Shown: positions 35,219 through 45,333, numbered from the stretch's first letter. The stretch: DNA of 45,333 nt from Minisyncoccota bacterium (GCA_031291955.1 JARLIA010000010.1:1-45333), one strand, 5' to 3'. The notes: generated by a model not told the origin, from the sequence alone. Numbers and translations are program-made.

Positions 35219-36352
35219 CTACGAAGTGATTATTTTCTTGATCTTTTCCGCCAAGGCCTTCCCGACCTCGGGAAGATCGCCGCGGTCGAATTTTAGCTCC
35301 AGCATTCCGACTTTGATGTCGCCGTCGAGCTGGGGGTAGATTTTTTTCATCTCGTCCATGCTGGCGGTCTTGATGATGGCCACGGCCGAGTCGGGCGTGT
35401 CGTTGTAGGCCACCATGAAAATTTTCCCTTCGCTGTAATTTTCTTCTAATTTTTCGATAATCAAACGCAAGTCTTCGGGTTTCGAGCGCGACTGGACGAA
35501 ATCTTCGACCGTGACGCCCGACCAGATGAGTTGACTTTCTTCGTCCCAATTGATTTTGGCCATGACGCGGCCCCAAAGTTTCAAAATGTGGAGCGGCTGA
35601 GTTTTGTAGAGCCAGCGGATGATTTCCTGCTGGTCGGCGCCTTTGTCCATAAGGTTGGCCGCCAGCGACAAGGCTTTCGGGGTGGTGTTCTTTTTCTGAA
35701 AACTGTCGGTGGCACTAATAAGGCCGGTCAGAAGGCAAGTGGCGATATTTTTGCCAATCTCTTCGGCGTCCAGGCTTTGGAGCGTTTCCATCAGAATTTC
35801 CGAAGCGGACGAAGCGGTGACATTCACCAGATTGATCTGACCAAAATTGTCGTTGTCGCTCCGGTGATCGATGTTCACCACTGGCACTTCGAAAAAGAGG
35901 TCGGTATTCTGGGTGTAAAGTCGGCCTAATTTTTCCAGATCCGGGCAATCGATGACTACCACCAAATCATACTTAAACTTCGCCAGAATGAAAGAAAAAT
36001 CCCGCGGATCAACAGAACCCTTTTCCGGTGTGACATAAATATTAAAATGATCGCCGGTCTTTTCTTCGCGAAGGCCGATAATTTTGTTTCGAGTCGTGTC
36101 AAAGGACAAAACAAAATCCCGGGCGCCCGAGATTTCTGTCATCAACCGCTCCGGCCGGGGCAAGAAATTATATTTTTGGTTCAGGTGGTTGGAAAAAGCG
36201 ATGGTTGGCAGGATATTTTTATGCTCCAAAAAATGATAAAGCGCCCAAGCGGAGCCGACCGCGTCTCCGGACGGATTTTCCGGAATGAGAATCAGCACCT
36301 CTTTGGAAGTTTCAAGGAATTTTTTGAATTGTTCTTGGGGAGTGAGGGACAT
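35219..36352 (-). CDS. DHH family phosphoesterase (NrnA-like)
   Basis: NPSGDAVGSAWALYHFLEHKN..., VVVIDCPDLEKLG, VVNIDHRSDNDNFGQINLVNVTASSASEIL. Confidence 0.85.
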   Translation of the reverse strand: MSLTPQEQFKKFLETSKEVLILIPENPSGDAVGSAWALYHFLEHKNILPTIAFSNHLNQKYNFLPRPERLMTEISGARDFVLSFDTTRNKIIGLREEKTGDHFNIYVTPEKGSVDPRDFSFILAKFKYDLVVVIDCPDLEKLGRLYTQNTDLFFEVPVVNIDHRSDNDNFGQINLVNVTASSASEILMETLQSLDAEEIGKNIATCLLTGLISATDSFQKKNTTPKALSLAANLMDKGADQQEIIRWLYKTQPLHILKLWGRVMAKINWDEESQLIWSGVTVEDFVQSRSKPEDLRLIIEKLEENYSEGKIFMVAYNDTPDSAVAIIKTASMDEMKKIYPQLDGDIKVGMLELKFDRGDLPEVGKALAEKIKKIITS

Positions 36353-36434
36353 AATAAGATTAAAAAATAAAAGATAGTTCTCTAAAGTAGCAAGTCATTG
36401 CTAAATTGTCAAATATTGGCTAATATTAAGGCAT

Positions 36435-36848
36435 ATGAAAAAAACTTTTACTACCCATAATTCCAACGAGACTCAAAGGCTTGGCCGGCTTTTGGCCGAA
36501 GAACTGCGTGGCGGCGGGATAATTTGCATGACTGGCGAGTTGGGAACAGGAAAGACCACCTTTACCCAGGGGCTGCTGAAGGGATTAAAAATCAAAGGAC
36601 CGTACACCAGCCCGACTTTTGTCATTATGAAAAAGTACGCCGATAACATTTACCATTTTGACGCGTATCGAGTGGGTGTCTCCGATGTTTTAAATCTAGG
36701 CTGGGAGGAGATTGTTGCCGATAAAAATAATCTTGTTATAATTGAATGGGCGGAAAGGATCGGGAAAATAATTCCGAATGATTCTCTCTGGATAGAATTT
36801 TCTTGGGTGGGGGAGGAAGAGCGGAAAATAACATTTAAATCCAAATGA
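36435..36848 (+). CDS. tsaE: tRNA threonylcarbamoyladenosine biosynthesis protein TsaE
   Basis: ICMTGELGTGKTTFTQGLLKGL, YTSPTFVIMKKY, IIEWAERIG. Confidence 0.93.
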   Translation: MKKTFTTHNSNETQRLGRLLAEELRGGGIICMTGELGTGKTTFTQGLLKGLKIKGPYTSPTFVIMKKYADNIYHFDAYRVGVSDVLNLGWEEIVADKNNLVIIEWAERIGKIIPNDSLWIEFSWVGEEERKITFKSK

Positions 36849-36876
36849 AAAAAATTTAATTAGCGAATAAAAAATT

Positions 36877-37632
36877 ATGAAAAAAACATTGCAAGTGTTA
36901 TTGGTAATAGGTTTTGTTCTGACGCTGTCAGCCTGTTCTTCAGCTGGGAACGGCGCTAAAAATTCTTCGGTGTCGGAGAATAACAATCAATCGAACGCGA
37001 ACACGCAAAGTTCGGCCGGAAGCGGCCAGGCGAGTAGTCAAAACAGCACTAATCAAAATAATTCTCAAGCCAATATGTCAACCAACCAAACAAATCCCAA
37101 TATCCCGACCGATCTCGCGCCAAAATTTCCTTTCGCTCTTATTAAGACCAGTCTCGGCGATATCAAAGTAAAATTGGATGCGTCGAACGCTCCAATAACA
37201 GTTAATAACTTTCTAAATCTGGCTAAGACCGGTTTTTACGACGGCACGAAATTCCATCGCGTCATCAAAGGTTTCATGATTCAAGGCGGCGACCCGAAGA
37301 GCAAAGACGAATCTCTGAAAAACGAGTGGGGCACCGGTGGGCCGGGCTATACTATTCCTGATGAACTAAGTGGGACGGAAAAATACCCACAAGGAACTTT
37401 AGCTATGGCTAATACTGCAATGCCAAATACAGGAGGTAGTCAATTTTTCATCGTGACAGCCGCGCCGGCCGCGCCGCTGCCGCCCAGCTACACTGTTTTC
37501 GGCTCGATCGTTTCGGGTTTGGACGTAGCTCTCAAAATCGAATCAGTGTCAACCACCGGCGACGCCGGGAGTCCCGCCAATCAACCGTTGACCGACGTGG
37601 TGATAAACACCATTGAGCCGTTAAACAACTAG
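36877..37632 (+). CDS. Lipoprotein cyclophilin-type peptidyl-prolyl isomerase
   Basis: Lipobox LSAC; GFYDGTKFHRVIKGFMIQGGDP; GSQFFIVT. Confidence 0.93.
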   Translation: MKKTLQVLLVIGFVLTLSACSSAGNGAKNSSVSENNNQSNANTQSSAGSGQASSQNSTNQNNSQANMSTNQTNPNIPTDLAPKFPFALIKTSLGDIKVKLDASNAPITVNNFLNLAKTGFYDGTKFHRVIKGFMIQGGDPKSKDESLKNEWGTGGPGYTIPDELSGTEKYPQGTLAMANTAMPNTGGSQFFIVTAAPAAPLPPSYTVFGSIVSGLDVALKIESVSTTGDAGSPANQPLTDVVINTIEPLNN

Positions 37633-37694
37633 TTTTGTTTTTGAAATAATCTTGCTATACTTGAGCCATAAGAAATCCTTATGGCTTTTGTTGT

Positions 37695-40394
37695 ATGGAA
37701 GACAAAATATTAAAGACGCTCATCCTCATCGATGGCAATGCCATCATTCATCGGGCTTATCACGCCATTCCGCCGCTGACCAACAAAAAGGGCGAGCTTT
37801 TGAACGCCGTTTATGGTTTCTCCTCGACGGTTTTGTCGGTGATTGATAAATTCAGGCCCGATTATATCATTGCGACTTTCGATTTGGCCGGGCCGACCTT
37901 TCGGCATGTTGAGTACAAAGAATACAAAGCCACCCGGGTCAAGGCCGACCAGGCGCTTTATGACCAGATTCCGCGCGTCAAAGAAGTGACGGCCGCCATG
38001 GGCATTCCCATCTTGGAAAAAGCGGGCTTCGAAGCGGACGACGCCATCGGAACAATCGTAAAATTCGTGGAAAAAAATAATCCGGAAATTAAAACCATTA
38101 TTGTTACTGGTGACCTAGATACTTTGCAATTGGTGAGTGATAAGACGGAAGTTTATACTATGCGACGCGGTCTCACTGATTCGGTTTTGTATGATTTAGA
38201 CGGCGTGTTCGCGCGTTATCAGTTGAAGCCGGAACAGCTCATTGATTTCAAGGGTCTCCGTGGAGACGCTTCGGACAATATTCCCGGAGTGAAGGGTATT
38301 GGCGAAAAGACAGCCATTGAACTCCTCAAAAAATATGGAACTTTGGAAGAAGTTTACAAACACTTGGCGGAGATCAAAGGGACGCTGAAAGACAAACTCG
38401 AACGGGACAAAGAGATTGCCAGGCAGAGCAAAAATCTGGCTACTATTCGGACCGACGCCCCGGTCGAAGTCTATCTGGAAAAAGCCAGGGCCGACGGCTT
38501 TGATCGGGAAAAATTGGTGCGATTGTTTCAGGAGTTGAATTTTTTCAGTCTGATAAAAAGAATTCCCGGCATTGACGATGAGGAGGCCAAGACGGCGCGC
38601 GTTTCCCAGCACGGAGGGGTTCAGGATTTCAAATATGAAGACATCGCGCCGGATAAAATCGATGAATTTATTGAATTGTTGTCCCGGCAAAAGGAGCTCG
38701 CCATCAAACTAAAAACTATCGGGCAAAAATATCATGACCATGATTTGCGTGGCCTGGCAATCAGTTGGAAAACCGGACGAGCCGGTTATGTCGAGTATTC
38801 AAAAGATATTTTTGAAAAGTTAAAAGTTATTTTGGAAGATAAGCAGATTAAAAAGATCGGTTACGATTTAAAGTTTGATCTGGAAGTTTTGAAAAAGTAC
38901 GGAATTGATTTGCGCGGTTTGGATTTTGACATTATGTTAGGAGCTTATGTTTTAGATCCCGGTTCTAAAATTGAATTTGAACGCTTGGTGTTGGTCGAGA
39001 TTGGGGATGAGATTGGCGGAGAAAATAAAAAAGGCCAGTTGGGACTCGAGATCGAATCGGCTGAAGAGACGGCCCAAAAATTCTGCCGGCGGGCTGATTA
39101 TATTTTCAAGCTGAAAAGCATCTATACCGAAAAAATAAAGACGATCAGCCAGACGCAAGGACAAGGGAAAAATAATTTGGAAACGCTTTTTTCCGCGCTT
39201 GAAATGCCGCTGGTGCCGGTTTTGGCCGCGATGGAAACACGCGGGGTGCGGCTGAATAAAATAATTTTTGCCGGTATTTCGGAAAATATCGAGCATCGGA
39301 TCAAAAACTTGGAGGAGAATATTTATAAATTGGCCGGCGTTCAGTTTAACATCAATTCGCCGCGCCAGCTAGCTGACATTCTTTTTGAAAAACTTAAATT
39401 ATCAACGATTGACATCAAAAAAGGCAAGACCGGATATTCAACCGCTTCAGCCGAACTGGAAAAACTGCGGAGTGAGCATAAAATCATTGAAAAGATTGAA
39501 GAGTACCGCGAAATTTTCAAACTCAAAACGACTTATCTTGATACTCTTCCGGAACTTTGTGATGAGCATTCCCGGATCCACACTACTTTCAATCAGGCCG
39601 TGACGGCCACTGGTCGATTGTCGTCGTCTGACCCGAATCTCCAAAACATTCCCATCCGCACCGACCTAGGCCAGTTGCTGCGAGCGGCTTTTGAGGCTGA
39701 GTCGGGGAATAATTTGGTCGCGGCTGACTATTCTCAGATCGATTTGCGGGTGATGGCCCACGTTTCGGATGATAAGAAATTAAAGGAACTATTTTACGCG
39801 GGCGAAGACATCCACCGGGCTACGGCCGCAATCATCAACAATGTGACGCTTTCGCAAGTGACGGACAAAATGCGGCGCGGAGCTAAAGAACTCAATTTCG
39901 GCGTGATATACGGCATTAGTCCCTTTGGTTTCGCTATGCGTGCGGGCATCGACCGCGACCAGGCTAAAAAATTTATCGACCAATATTTCGAGCGTTTTCC
40001 GGGCGTGGCGGCTTTCATGAAAAAAACGAAAGAATCCGCCAAAAAGAACGGCTATGTCGAGACGGAACTGGGGCGCCGGCGAAACATTCCCGAAATCAAT
40101 TCGCCTAATTTCCAGGTCCAATCAGCCGCCGAACGGATGGCTATCAATTTGCCGATCCAAGGTATGAGCGCCGATATCGTAAAACTTGCCATGTTGAAAG
40201 TTTACGCAGAATTTAAAAATAATCCGGATGTCGCTATGATCCTTCAAGTCCACGACGAAATTATTTTGGAAGTGAAAGAGGATTTAGCCGAAGAAGTGGC
40301 GAAAAAAGTGAAGGCAATCATGGAAAATGCCTACAAACTTTCTGTGCCGTTAGTGGTGGATGTGAAAGTGGGGGATAATTGGGGTGAAGTCTAA
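37695..40394 (+). CDS. polA: DNA polymerase I
   Basis: ILIDGNAIIHRAYHAIPPLTN; TGRLSSSDPNLQNIPIRTDLG; DYSQIDLRVMAHVS; MILQVHDEIILE. Confidence 0.97.
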   Translation: MEDKILKTLILIDGNAIIHRAYHAIPPLTNKKGELLNAVYGFSSTVLSVIDKFRPDYIIATFDLAGPTFRHVEYKEYKATRVKADQALYDQIPRVKEVTAAMGIPILEKAGFEADDAIGTIVKFVEKNNPEIKTIIVTGDLDTLQLVSDKTEVYTMRRGLTDSVLYDLDGVFARYQLKPEQLIDFKGLRGDASDNIPGVKGIGEKTAIELLKKYGTLEEVYKHLAEIKGTLKDKLERDKEIARQSKNLATIRTDAPVEVYLEKARADGFDREKLVRLFQELNFFSLIKRIPGIDDEEAKTARVSQHGGVQDFKYEDIAPDKIDEFIELLSRQKELAIKLKTIGQKYHDHDLRGLAISWKTGRAGYVEYSKDIFEKLKVILEDKQIKKIGYDLKFDLEVLKKYGIDLRGLDFDIMLGAYVLDPGSKIEFERLVLVEIGDEIGGENKKGQLGLEIESAEETAQKFCRRADYIFKLKSIYTEKIKTISQTQGQGKNNLETLFSALEMPLVPVLAAMETRGVRLNKIIFAGISENIEHRIKNLEENIYKLAGVQFNINSPRQLADILFEKLKLSTIDIKKGKTGYSTASAELEKLRSEHKIIEKIEEYREIFKLKTTYLDTLPELCDEHSRIHTTFNQAVTATGRLSSSDPNLQNIPIRTDLGQLLRAAFEAESGNNLVAADYSQIDLRVMAHVSDDKKLKELFYAGEDIHRATAAIINNVTLSQVTDKMRRGAKELNFGVIYGISPFGFAMRAGIDRDQAKKFIDQYFERFPGVAAFMKKTKESAKKNGYVETELGRRRNIPEINSPNFQVQSAAERMAINLPIQGMSADIVKLAMLKVYAEFKNNPDVAMILQVHDEIILEVKEDLAEEVAKKVKAIMENAYKLSVPLVVDVKVGDNWGEV

Positions 40395-40454
40395 ATCATG
40401 ACGGCGTGGTATAATCGTATATAGAAAAAGCGTAAAATAAAAAAAACAAAAAGA

Positions 40455-41498
40455 ATGTTAAAAAGACTTAAAAAATTTTTCTTTCCGCTTTTCATTTTTC
40501 TTGTCTTGCCGGCCAGCACAAGTTACAAATTGCAGGACTACAGTTTCGGTAGTGGCGGGACAAGTGGCTCTTCCGGCGGCGGTTTTTCTTTGGAGGCGGT
40601 GAGCGGCGAACAGGGCGGCGGGCAAGCGTCCGGCGGCGGATTCAGTCTCAATCCGGGGATGATTTTTCTCGGTCAGGCCAATGTGCCGGCAGCGCCGACT
40701 TTTTCCAATCCGTCCAGCTGGTATAATAAGCTAAATTTAGTCATTAATCCGTCCGGCAATCCGTCGGACACAAAATTTGCGGTCGCGATCAGCACGGATA
40801 ATTTCGCTACCACTCAATACGTGCAGAGCGACGACACGGTCGGTCCGGTGCTCGGCGCGGAAGATTATCAGATCTATGCTGCGTGGGGCAGCGGCAGCGG
40901 CATCACAGTCATCGGTCTGGCGGCTAATACGACCTACAAAGTGAAAGTCAAAGCCATGCAAGGCAAGTTTTCTGAGACCGGCTATGGGCCGACCGCTTCG
41001 GCGACCACTTCCAATCCGACTTTGTCTTTCAGTGTCGGCACGGACGACAATCCTTCTACGCCGCCTTTTTCCATCAATTTTGGCAGCATGACGCCAGGTA
41101 GCGTGAACACCAGTCCGCATCAGGTCAATGTCGGTCTGACGACTAACGGAGTGAATGGCGGTATGGTGTATGTCTATGGCGCCAACGGCGGACTCTATAG
41201 CGCCGGGGCAAACTATAAGATCAATGCTGTGACAAATGCCAATCTAGCGGGACTGGCTGAAGGATTCGGTGCGCAGGGCAAGTCTGGCGGAACATTAACG
41301 CTAGTCGCTCCGTATGACGTGACCAGCGGCGATGCGGTTGGCACTGTTGATCCGACAGTGCGCAGCATCTTTTCCACGGCCGGACCGATCACTGGCGGCA
41401 CCGGATCATTCCTGTTGAAATCCAAGCCGGCCACTACGGCGCCGGCGGCCAGCGATTACACGGAGTTGTTGACAGTCATTGCGGCGGGCAGTTTCTAA
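40455..41498 (+). CDS. Secreted fibronectin-like repeat surface protein
   Basis: Signal peptide; QDYSFGSGGTSGSSGGGFSLEAVSGEQGGGQASGGGFSLNPGM; FN3-like segment; C-terminus ASDYTELLTVIAAGSF. Confidence 0.6.
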   Translation: MLKRLKKFFFPLFIFLVLPASTSYKLQDYSFGSGGTSGSSGGGFSLEAVSGEQGGGQASGGGFSLNPGMIFLGQANVPAAPTFSNPSSWYNKLNLVINPSGNPSDTKFAVAISTDNFATTQYVQSDDTVGPVLGAEDYQIYAAWGSGSGITVIGLAANTTYKVKVKAMQGKFSETGYGPTASATTSNPTLSFSVGTDDNPSTPPFSINFGSMTPGSVNTSPHQVNVGLTTNGVNGGMVYVYGANGGLYSAGANYKINAVTNANLAGLAEGFGAQGKSGGTLTLVAPYDVTSGDAVGTVDPTVRSIFSTAGPITGGTGSFLLKSKPATTAPAASDYTELLTVIAAGSF

Positions 41499-41594
41499 AA
41501 AAGTTATCCACAGTTTTTTCCAGAAGGAAAGTTTCATGTTTTTGCAAAAGTGTGGTATATTTCAATAGATAAGAATTCTCTGTTCCACATTTAA

Positions 41595-42686
41595 GTGGGG
41601 GATGAAATAAAAAATAAAAATATGAAAATAAGATTCATAAAAAGTCTTTCACTGCTGAACATTGTCAGCCTGATTGCTCTCTTGGTTTTGCCGATGGTGT
41701 ATTTCACGCAGAAAGCGCAGGCAGGGAATCTCGTTCAGACAATGGTTAGGTTTGATAGGTTGGCAGCTGCGACTGCAACTGGAGGAACGGTTTGCGTAAA
41801 GCCAACTACTATTACTACTGTTGCAAAAGTGGTAGTGACATTCCCAAGTGACTTTGTGCTTAACACTACGGCTGCAAACTGGACTGCTGACACTACATCG
41901 AATGCATCTTGGCCGACGGGAGCAGTGGCTTGGCCAGCAACATTCACTTCGCCGGCCTCGGCAGTCGATAATGTTGGCAAGACAGTAACATTTAGTCCTG
42001 TTGGAAACTTACCATCGAACACTACGCTCTACTGTTTTAATTTTACTGGCACAAGCACATTGACTACTGGTGCGGCTGGACCTAACAAGGCAGGCTCTGT
42101 ACAGACGCAGACGTCGGGCGGGTCACCTCTTGATACTGGAAATTATGCCGCGCAGATTGTTGCTAATGATCAAGTCCAGATAAATGGAACAGTCTTGCCG
42201 ACATTCTCTTTTACTCTTTCAGCTACAACTGCTAACTTCCCTGCTACCGGTATAGCCAACACAACGACCCAGACTACTGCTAATCCAACTGTAACTATTG
42301 CAACGAATGCAAGAAACGGATGGATTACTTGGGTCAAAGATGGGAACAATGGACTTCTAAGCTCAAGTTCAACGGGTGCGAATATACCAACTGCCGGAGC
42401 TGTCGGCTCTAACCACGATTTGTCCACCATGAGTGCTACAGGAGGATTTGGCTTGGGCGTCCTGGCTACTGCTGGACCGACTGTAGTTCCAGAATATAGC
42501 GCTTCTTCTGCTGGTGGTACTACCGTAGGTACCTTATCTTCAAGTTTTCGACCTGTGGTTACATCATCAACGTTTGCAACAAATGATGTAATAACTCTCT
42601 ACCCGCGTGCTATTGCTTCAACCACTCAAGCTCCAGCTACTGACTATGCCGACCTGCTGACGGTCGTGGCGGCTGGCCAATTCTAA
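41595..42686 (+). CDS. Secreted surface protein related at its C-terminus to the preceding gene
   Basis: Signal peptide region LLNIVSLIALLVLPMVYFTQKAQAG; C-terminus ATDYADLLTVVAAGQF. Confidence 0.6.
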   Translation: MGDEIKNKNMKIRFIKSLSLLNIVSLIALLVLPMVYFTQKAQAGNLVQTMVRFDRLAAATATGGTVCVKPTTITTVAKVVVTFPSDFVLNTTAANWTADTTSNASWPTGAVAWPATFTSPASAVDNVGKTVTFSPVGNLPSNTTLYCFNFTGTSTLTTGAAGPNKAGSVQTQTSGGSPLDTGNYAAQIVANDQVQINGTVLPTFSFTLSATTANFPATGIANTTTQTTANPTVTIATNARNGWITWVKDGNNGLLSSSSTGANIPTAGAVGSNHDLSTMSATGGFGLGVLATAGPTVVPEYSASSAGGTTVGTLSSSFRPVVTSSTFATNDVITLYPRAIASTTQAPATDYADLLTVVAAGQF

Positions 42687-42719
42687 ATCGAATTGAAAAC
42701 GTTCATCAAAAACTTCTCC

Positions 42720-42740
42720 ACCCGGGGAAGTTTTTTTATG
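42720..42740 (+). terminator. Likely intrinsic terminator
   Basis: cttctccacccggggaagttttttt. Confidence 0.65.
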
Positions 42741-42794
42741 GGAAAAATGTTGTGTGATTATTCAAAACCGGGTTTTCTGGTATAATGACAATAC

Positions 42795-44264
42795 ATGAAA
42801 AAGAAACAAAAAGAAATTAAGACAGCCAGAAGAAGATTGAAAAAAATTGCGAAATTCCACATGCTTTTTTCCGTCAGCTTGTTCGTTTTCTATCTTACGC
42901 TATCGCTGGTCTATAGCCCGGAATTTTTTCTCTCCGATGTGCATAATAAATTCAAAGCCTTGGCAGATGATACTATTGCTATTACGGGCAAAGTGCTGGG
43001 GCCGCCGGTGGTGCCGATCGTTTCGGGGAACGCGGATTGTGACACTGGCGCTGGTACGCTGTCCGTGACGCTCAGTTGGCCGGCGGATGAAAATTCCAAC
43101 AGTTTTGACGTGTCGCGCGACGACTTGCCGGTGGTCAGCGGGCTAGCCATCAATCGATATACGGATAGCCTGGTGGCGGTCGGGACGACTTACAATTACA
43201 TGGTGACGGCGCATGGCCCGATGGGTGCTGGCGTGGCGGTTTCTGAGCCAGTGGCCGTCATGACTCCGGCCGAGTGTGCGATCGTTCTGCCGGCACCAAT
43301 AGTCAATATCATTTCCATCAACGGTAAAAATGTGGCCAGTTATGTCGGCACGTCGGAAATGACCGAACTCCGGCCGACTTTTTCCGGCACGACTAACATT
43401 CCTAACGCTGAAGTGCATCTCATACTGCATAGCGAAATATTCTCCTCAGCTGATATCCAAGCCAATAGCGCTGGTTTTTGGAGCTGGACACCGCCCATCG
43501 ATCTGTCACTGGGCACTCACACCCTGTTCGTGTCGGCCGTTGACCCGTTGGATGCGACCAGAACCACTGCTGCTTCCCAGGATTTCAACATTGTCGAAAC
43601 GCCAGTGTCAAACAATAATAATGGCGGGAGCAATGGTGCGAGAAATTCTGCTTCGCACAAAACTGCCAAGTCTGCTCCGGCGCAGCCGGAGACGAATAAG
43701 CCGCCAGTAGTTCCAGCAGGGGGCATGCCATTGGATTTTTCTTTAAAATTGTCCAAAGACACGGTTTATCAAGGGAAAGACTTGACTGTCGGTCTCAGAA
43801 TCACTCACTTGGACACTCACTATGAAAATATGCCAGCGGTTGTCAGGTATAGCGTTTTGGATGAAAAAGGAACGGTGGAAGAAAACTTTTCGGATCAGGT
43901 CGTATTGCATACTGGCGAAATGATAGATCGCAGTATTCCTGTTCCGACGTATTATAAAGATGGAAGATATGGCGTGCAGGCGGAAATACTTTTCGGACAA
44001 TATGACATCAGCCGGGTGCAGAGTTTTTCCGTCTTGCCTTTGCCGGTGCTTAATTTCGGCGGCGGGGTAGTGGCCACTTATCCGGAAATGTTAAGCTGGA
44101 TCGGTACGACGGCTTTATGGCTACTGATGGCTTTGATTATCTGGCTACTGCTTTTTTCCCGTGAATACTGGCTCTATTTGCACGCCCTGCGGCACATTAC
44201 GGAAAATAATTTGGCTAGAATAGGCTTATTCGGGGACAGGAAAAGAAAGGGGGTGTCGCATTAG
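42795..44264 (+). CDS. Membrane-anchored Ig-like/FN3 surface protein
   Basis: N-terminal TM, Ig-like repeats (TELRPTFSGTTNIPNAEVHLILHSE...), C-terminal TM TTALWLLMALIIWLLLF. Confidence 0.65.
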   Translation: MKKKQKEIKTARRRLKKIAKFHMLFSVSLFVFYLTLSLVYSPEFFLSDVHNKFKALADDTIAITGKVLGPPVVPIVSGNADCDTGAGTLSVTLSWPADENSNSFDVSRDDLPVVSGLAINRYTDSLVAVGTTYNYMVTAHGPMGAGVAVSEPVAVMTPAECAIVLPAPIVNIISINGKNVASYVGTSEMTELRPTFSGTTNIPNAEVHLILHSEIFSSADIQANSAGFWSWTPPIDLSLGTHTLFVSAVDPLDATRTTAASQDFNIVETPVSNNNNGGSNGARNSASHKTAKSAPAQPETNKPPVVPAGGMPLDFSLKLSKDTVYQGKDLTVGLRITHLDTHYENMPAVVRYSVLDEKGTVEENFSDQVVLHTGEMIDRSIPVPTYYKDGRYGVQAEILFGQYDISRVQSFSVLPLPVLNFGGGVVATYPEMLSWIGTTALWLLMALIIWLLLFSREYWLYLHALRHITENNLARIGLFGDRKRKGVSH

Positions 44265-44265
44265 G

Positions 44266-44565
44266 ATGGAAAAAATATTTTTTGGCGTGAATGCCATCAC
44301 AATCATCGCGCTCCTCTTGGCAATCATTTTTACGGCCGGGGTAGTGTGGCGGGTGGAGAAAAAACTGGATATCTCATATAAATTTTTTTTGACAGCTATC
44401 ATTCTTCTTCTGGCGGCGGAAATTCTGGACCTGTATTACAGTATCGATAACCAGATCAGGATCGCGCTCATGGTGAAAAGCTTGCGGATGCTGTTCGCGG
44501 TGTTCTTCCTGGTCGGAGTGTTGTTTATGCGCAATATCGTACGGGACCTGGATGGGGAAGAATAG
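44266..44565 (+). CDS. Small three-TM membrane protein
   Basis: 99 aa, strongly hydrophobic, directly downstream of the previous CDS. Confidence 0.55.
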   Translation: MEKIFFGVNAITIIALLLAIIFTAGVVWRVEKKLDISYKFFLTAIILLLAAEILDLYYSIDNQIRIALMVKSLRMLFAVFFLVGVLFMRNIVRDLDGEE

Positions 44566-44604
44566 GCGGAAACATGTTTCAGATGAGATTTGCAAGAATC
44601 TCCA

Positions 44605-44633
44605 AGCGTTGCTTGGGGATTTTTCATTAATTC
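44605..44633 (+). terminator. Intrinsic terminator
   Basis: AATCTCCAAG-cgttg-CTTGGGGATTTTT. Confidence 0.75.
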
Positions 44634-44685
44634 GGCCAAAAGCAGAAATCTGGTAAAAACCGGAAAAATGCTATATAATAAGAAT

Positions 44686-45333
44686 ATGAAGAATATGACC
44701 AAATGTCTGAAAAATATGAAGTTTTTCCTTATTGCCGCAGCCATCTTCGGTTTTTCTCTTGTCCCTGCCCGCGCCCAATCCACTCCTGCCTCCGGCCAAC
44801 TGCTGCTCACGACTTCACCGCTCCCGATCAATCTGAAAGTCACGCCCGGCACTTCCGTCTCCGCGCCTATCAAGATCAAGAACGACGGCAATCAGGACGA
44901 GAATCTGAAAGTGACCCTCATGAAGTTCAAAGCTGATCCGGTCACCGGTGCCACCATCCTCTCTGAGCGTGAACCGGCCGACACATATTTCGACTGGGTC
45001 ACTTTCTCTGATCCGACTTTCACCTTGCAGCCGAATGAATGGAAAACAGTGACAGCTACTTTCAATGTACCGACGACCGCCTCTTTCGATTACTACTACG
45101 CCATCGTGTTCTTCCGGGCCGACCAGAAAGTGCAGCCGGGTGATCGCCAGACGGTCCTCAATGGCGGCACCGCCACCATGGTGCTGCTCACGGCCGATGT
45201 CCCCGATGCCAAAAAAGAATTGACTTTGGATCAATTCACCGTCAACAAGAATATCTTCGAGTTCCTGCCGGCCATCTTCAACGTCAAGCTCAGGAATACC
45301 GGCAATGTCCATGTCATTCCGCATGGCAACATC
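44686..45333 (+). CDS. Secreted DUF916/WxL-interacting-like protein, 3' truncated by the window edge (missed by the ORF track)
   Basis: MKNMTKCLKNMKFFLIAAAIFGFSLVPARAQSTPASGQLLLTTSPLPINLKVTPGTSVSAPIKIKNDGNQDENLKVTLMKFKADPVTG...; frame open to the window end. Confidence 0.65.
   Translation, partial: MKNMTKCLKNMKFFLIAAAIFGFSLVPARAQSTPASGQLLLTTSPLPINLKVTPGTSVSAPIKIKNDGNQDENLKVTLMKFKADPVTGATILSEREPADTYFDWVTFSDPTFTLQPNEWKTVTATFNVPTTASFDYYYAIVFFRADQKVQPGDRQTVLNGGTATMVLLTADVPDAKKELTLDQFTVNKNIFEFLPAIFNVKLRNTGNVHVIPHGNI

Noticed and set aside
41504-41512. Perfect DnaA box TTATCCACA downstream of a surface-protein gene
   Set aside because: Single isolated match about 30 kb from oriC; no cluster or AT-rich unwinding region.
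1-45333. tRNA or rRNA genes
   Set aside because: None recognised by eye on either strand; tRNAscan-SE would be needed to be certain.

Overview
This window looks like a Patescibacteria/CPR-type chromosomal segment spanning the replication origin. That assignment is inferred from gene content and order (jag-yidC-rnpA-rpmH | dnaA - oriC - dnaN), small secreted VirB2/TrbC-like proteins, lamin-tail-domain proteins and palindromic repeats. Other recognisable modules are: a surface polysaccharide cluster (two Wzy/O-antigen-ligase-like proteins, GT2, flippase), trxB, a TrmB-like regulator, a methyltransferase plus DUF721/DciA-like pair, a PBP1A-like protein, a five-gene ATP-grasp/retropepsin/7TM cluster, ruvC-yebC, a RAYT/Y1-type transposase with REP-like palindromes, ruvB, a 1008-aa GspE/PilB-type protein with two tandem ATPase modules, a DHH phosphoesterase, tsaE, a cyclophilin, polA and a run of secreted surface proteins. 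The most unusual region is 14932-16470. It has a consensus -35/-10 promoter, a 5' region of about 380 nt that folds by eye into nested helices with a 12-bp loop-loop (kissing) complementarity, a long series of unrelated perfect hairpins, a short SD-led ORF whose downstream -1 frame resembles Csx3/Crn3, a hairpin-built Arg/Cys-rich mini-ORF, a textbook H-type pseudoknot and an intrinsic terminator. I could not match it to any RNA class I know. A second unannotated promoter-to-terminator unit lies between ruvB and the gspE-like gene. All structure calls are hand pairings; no folding, alignment or database search was run.
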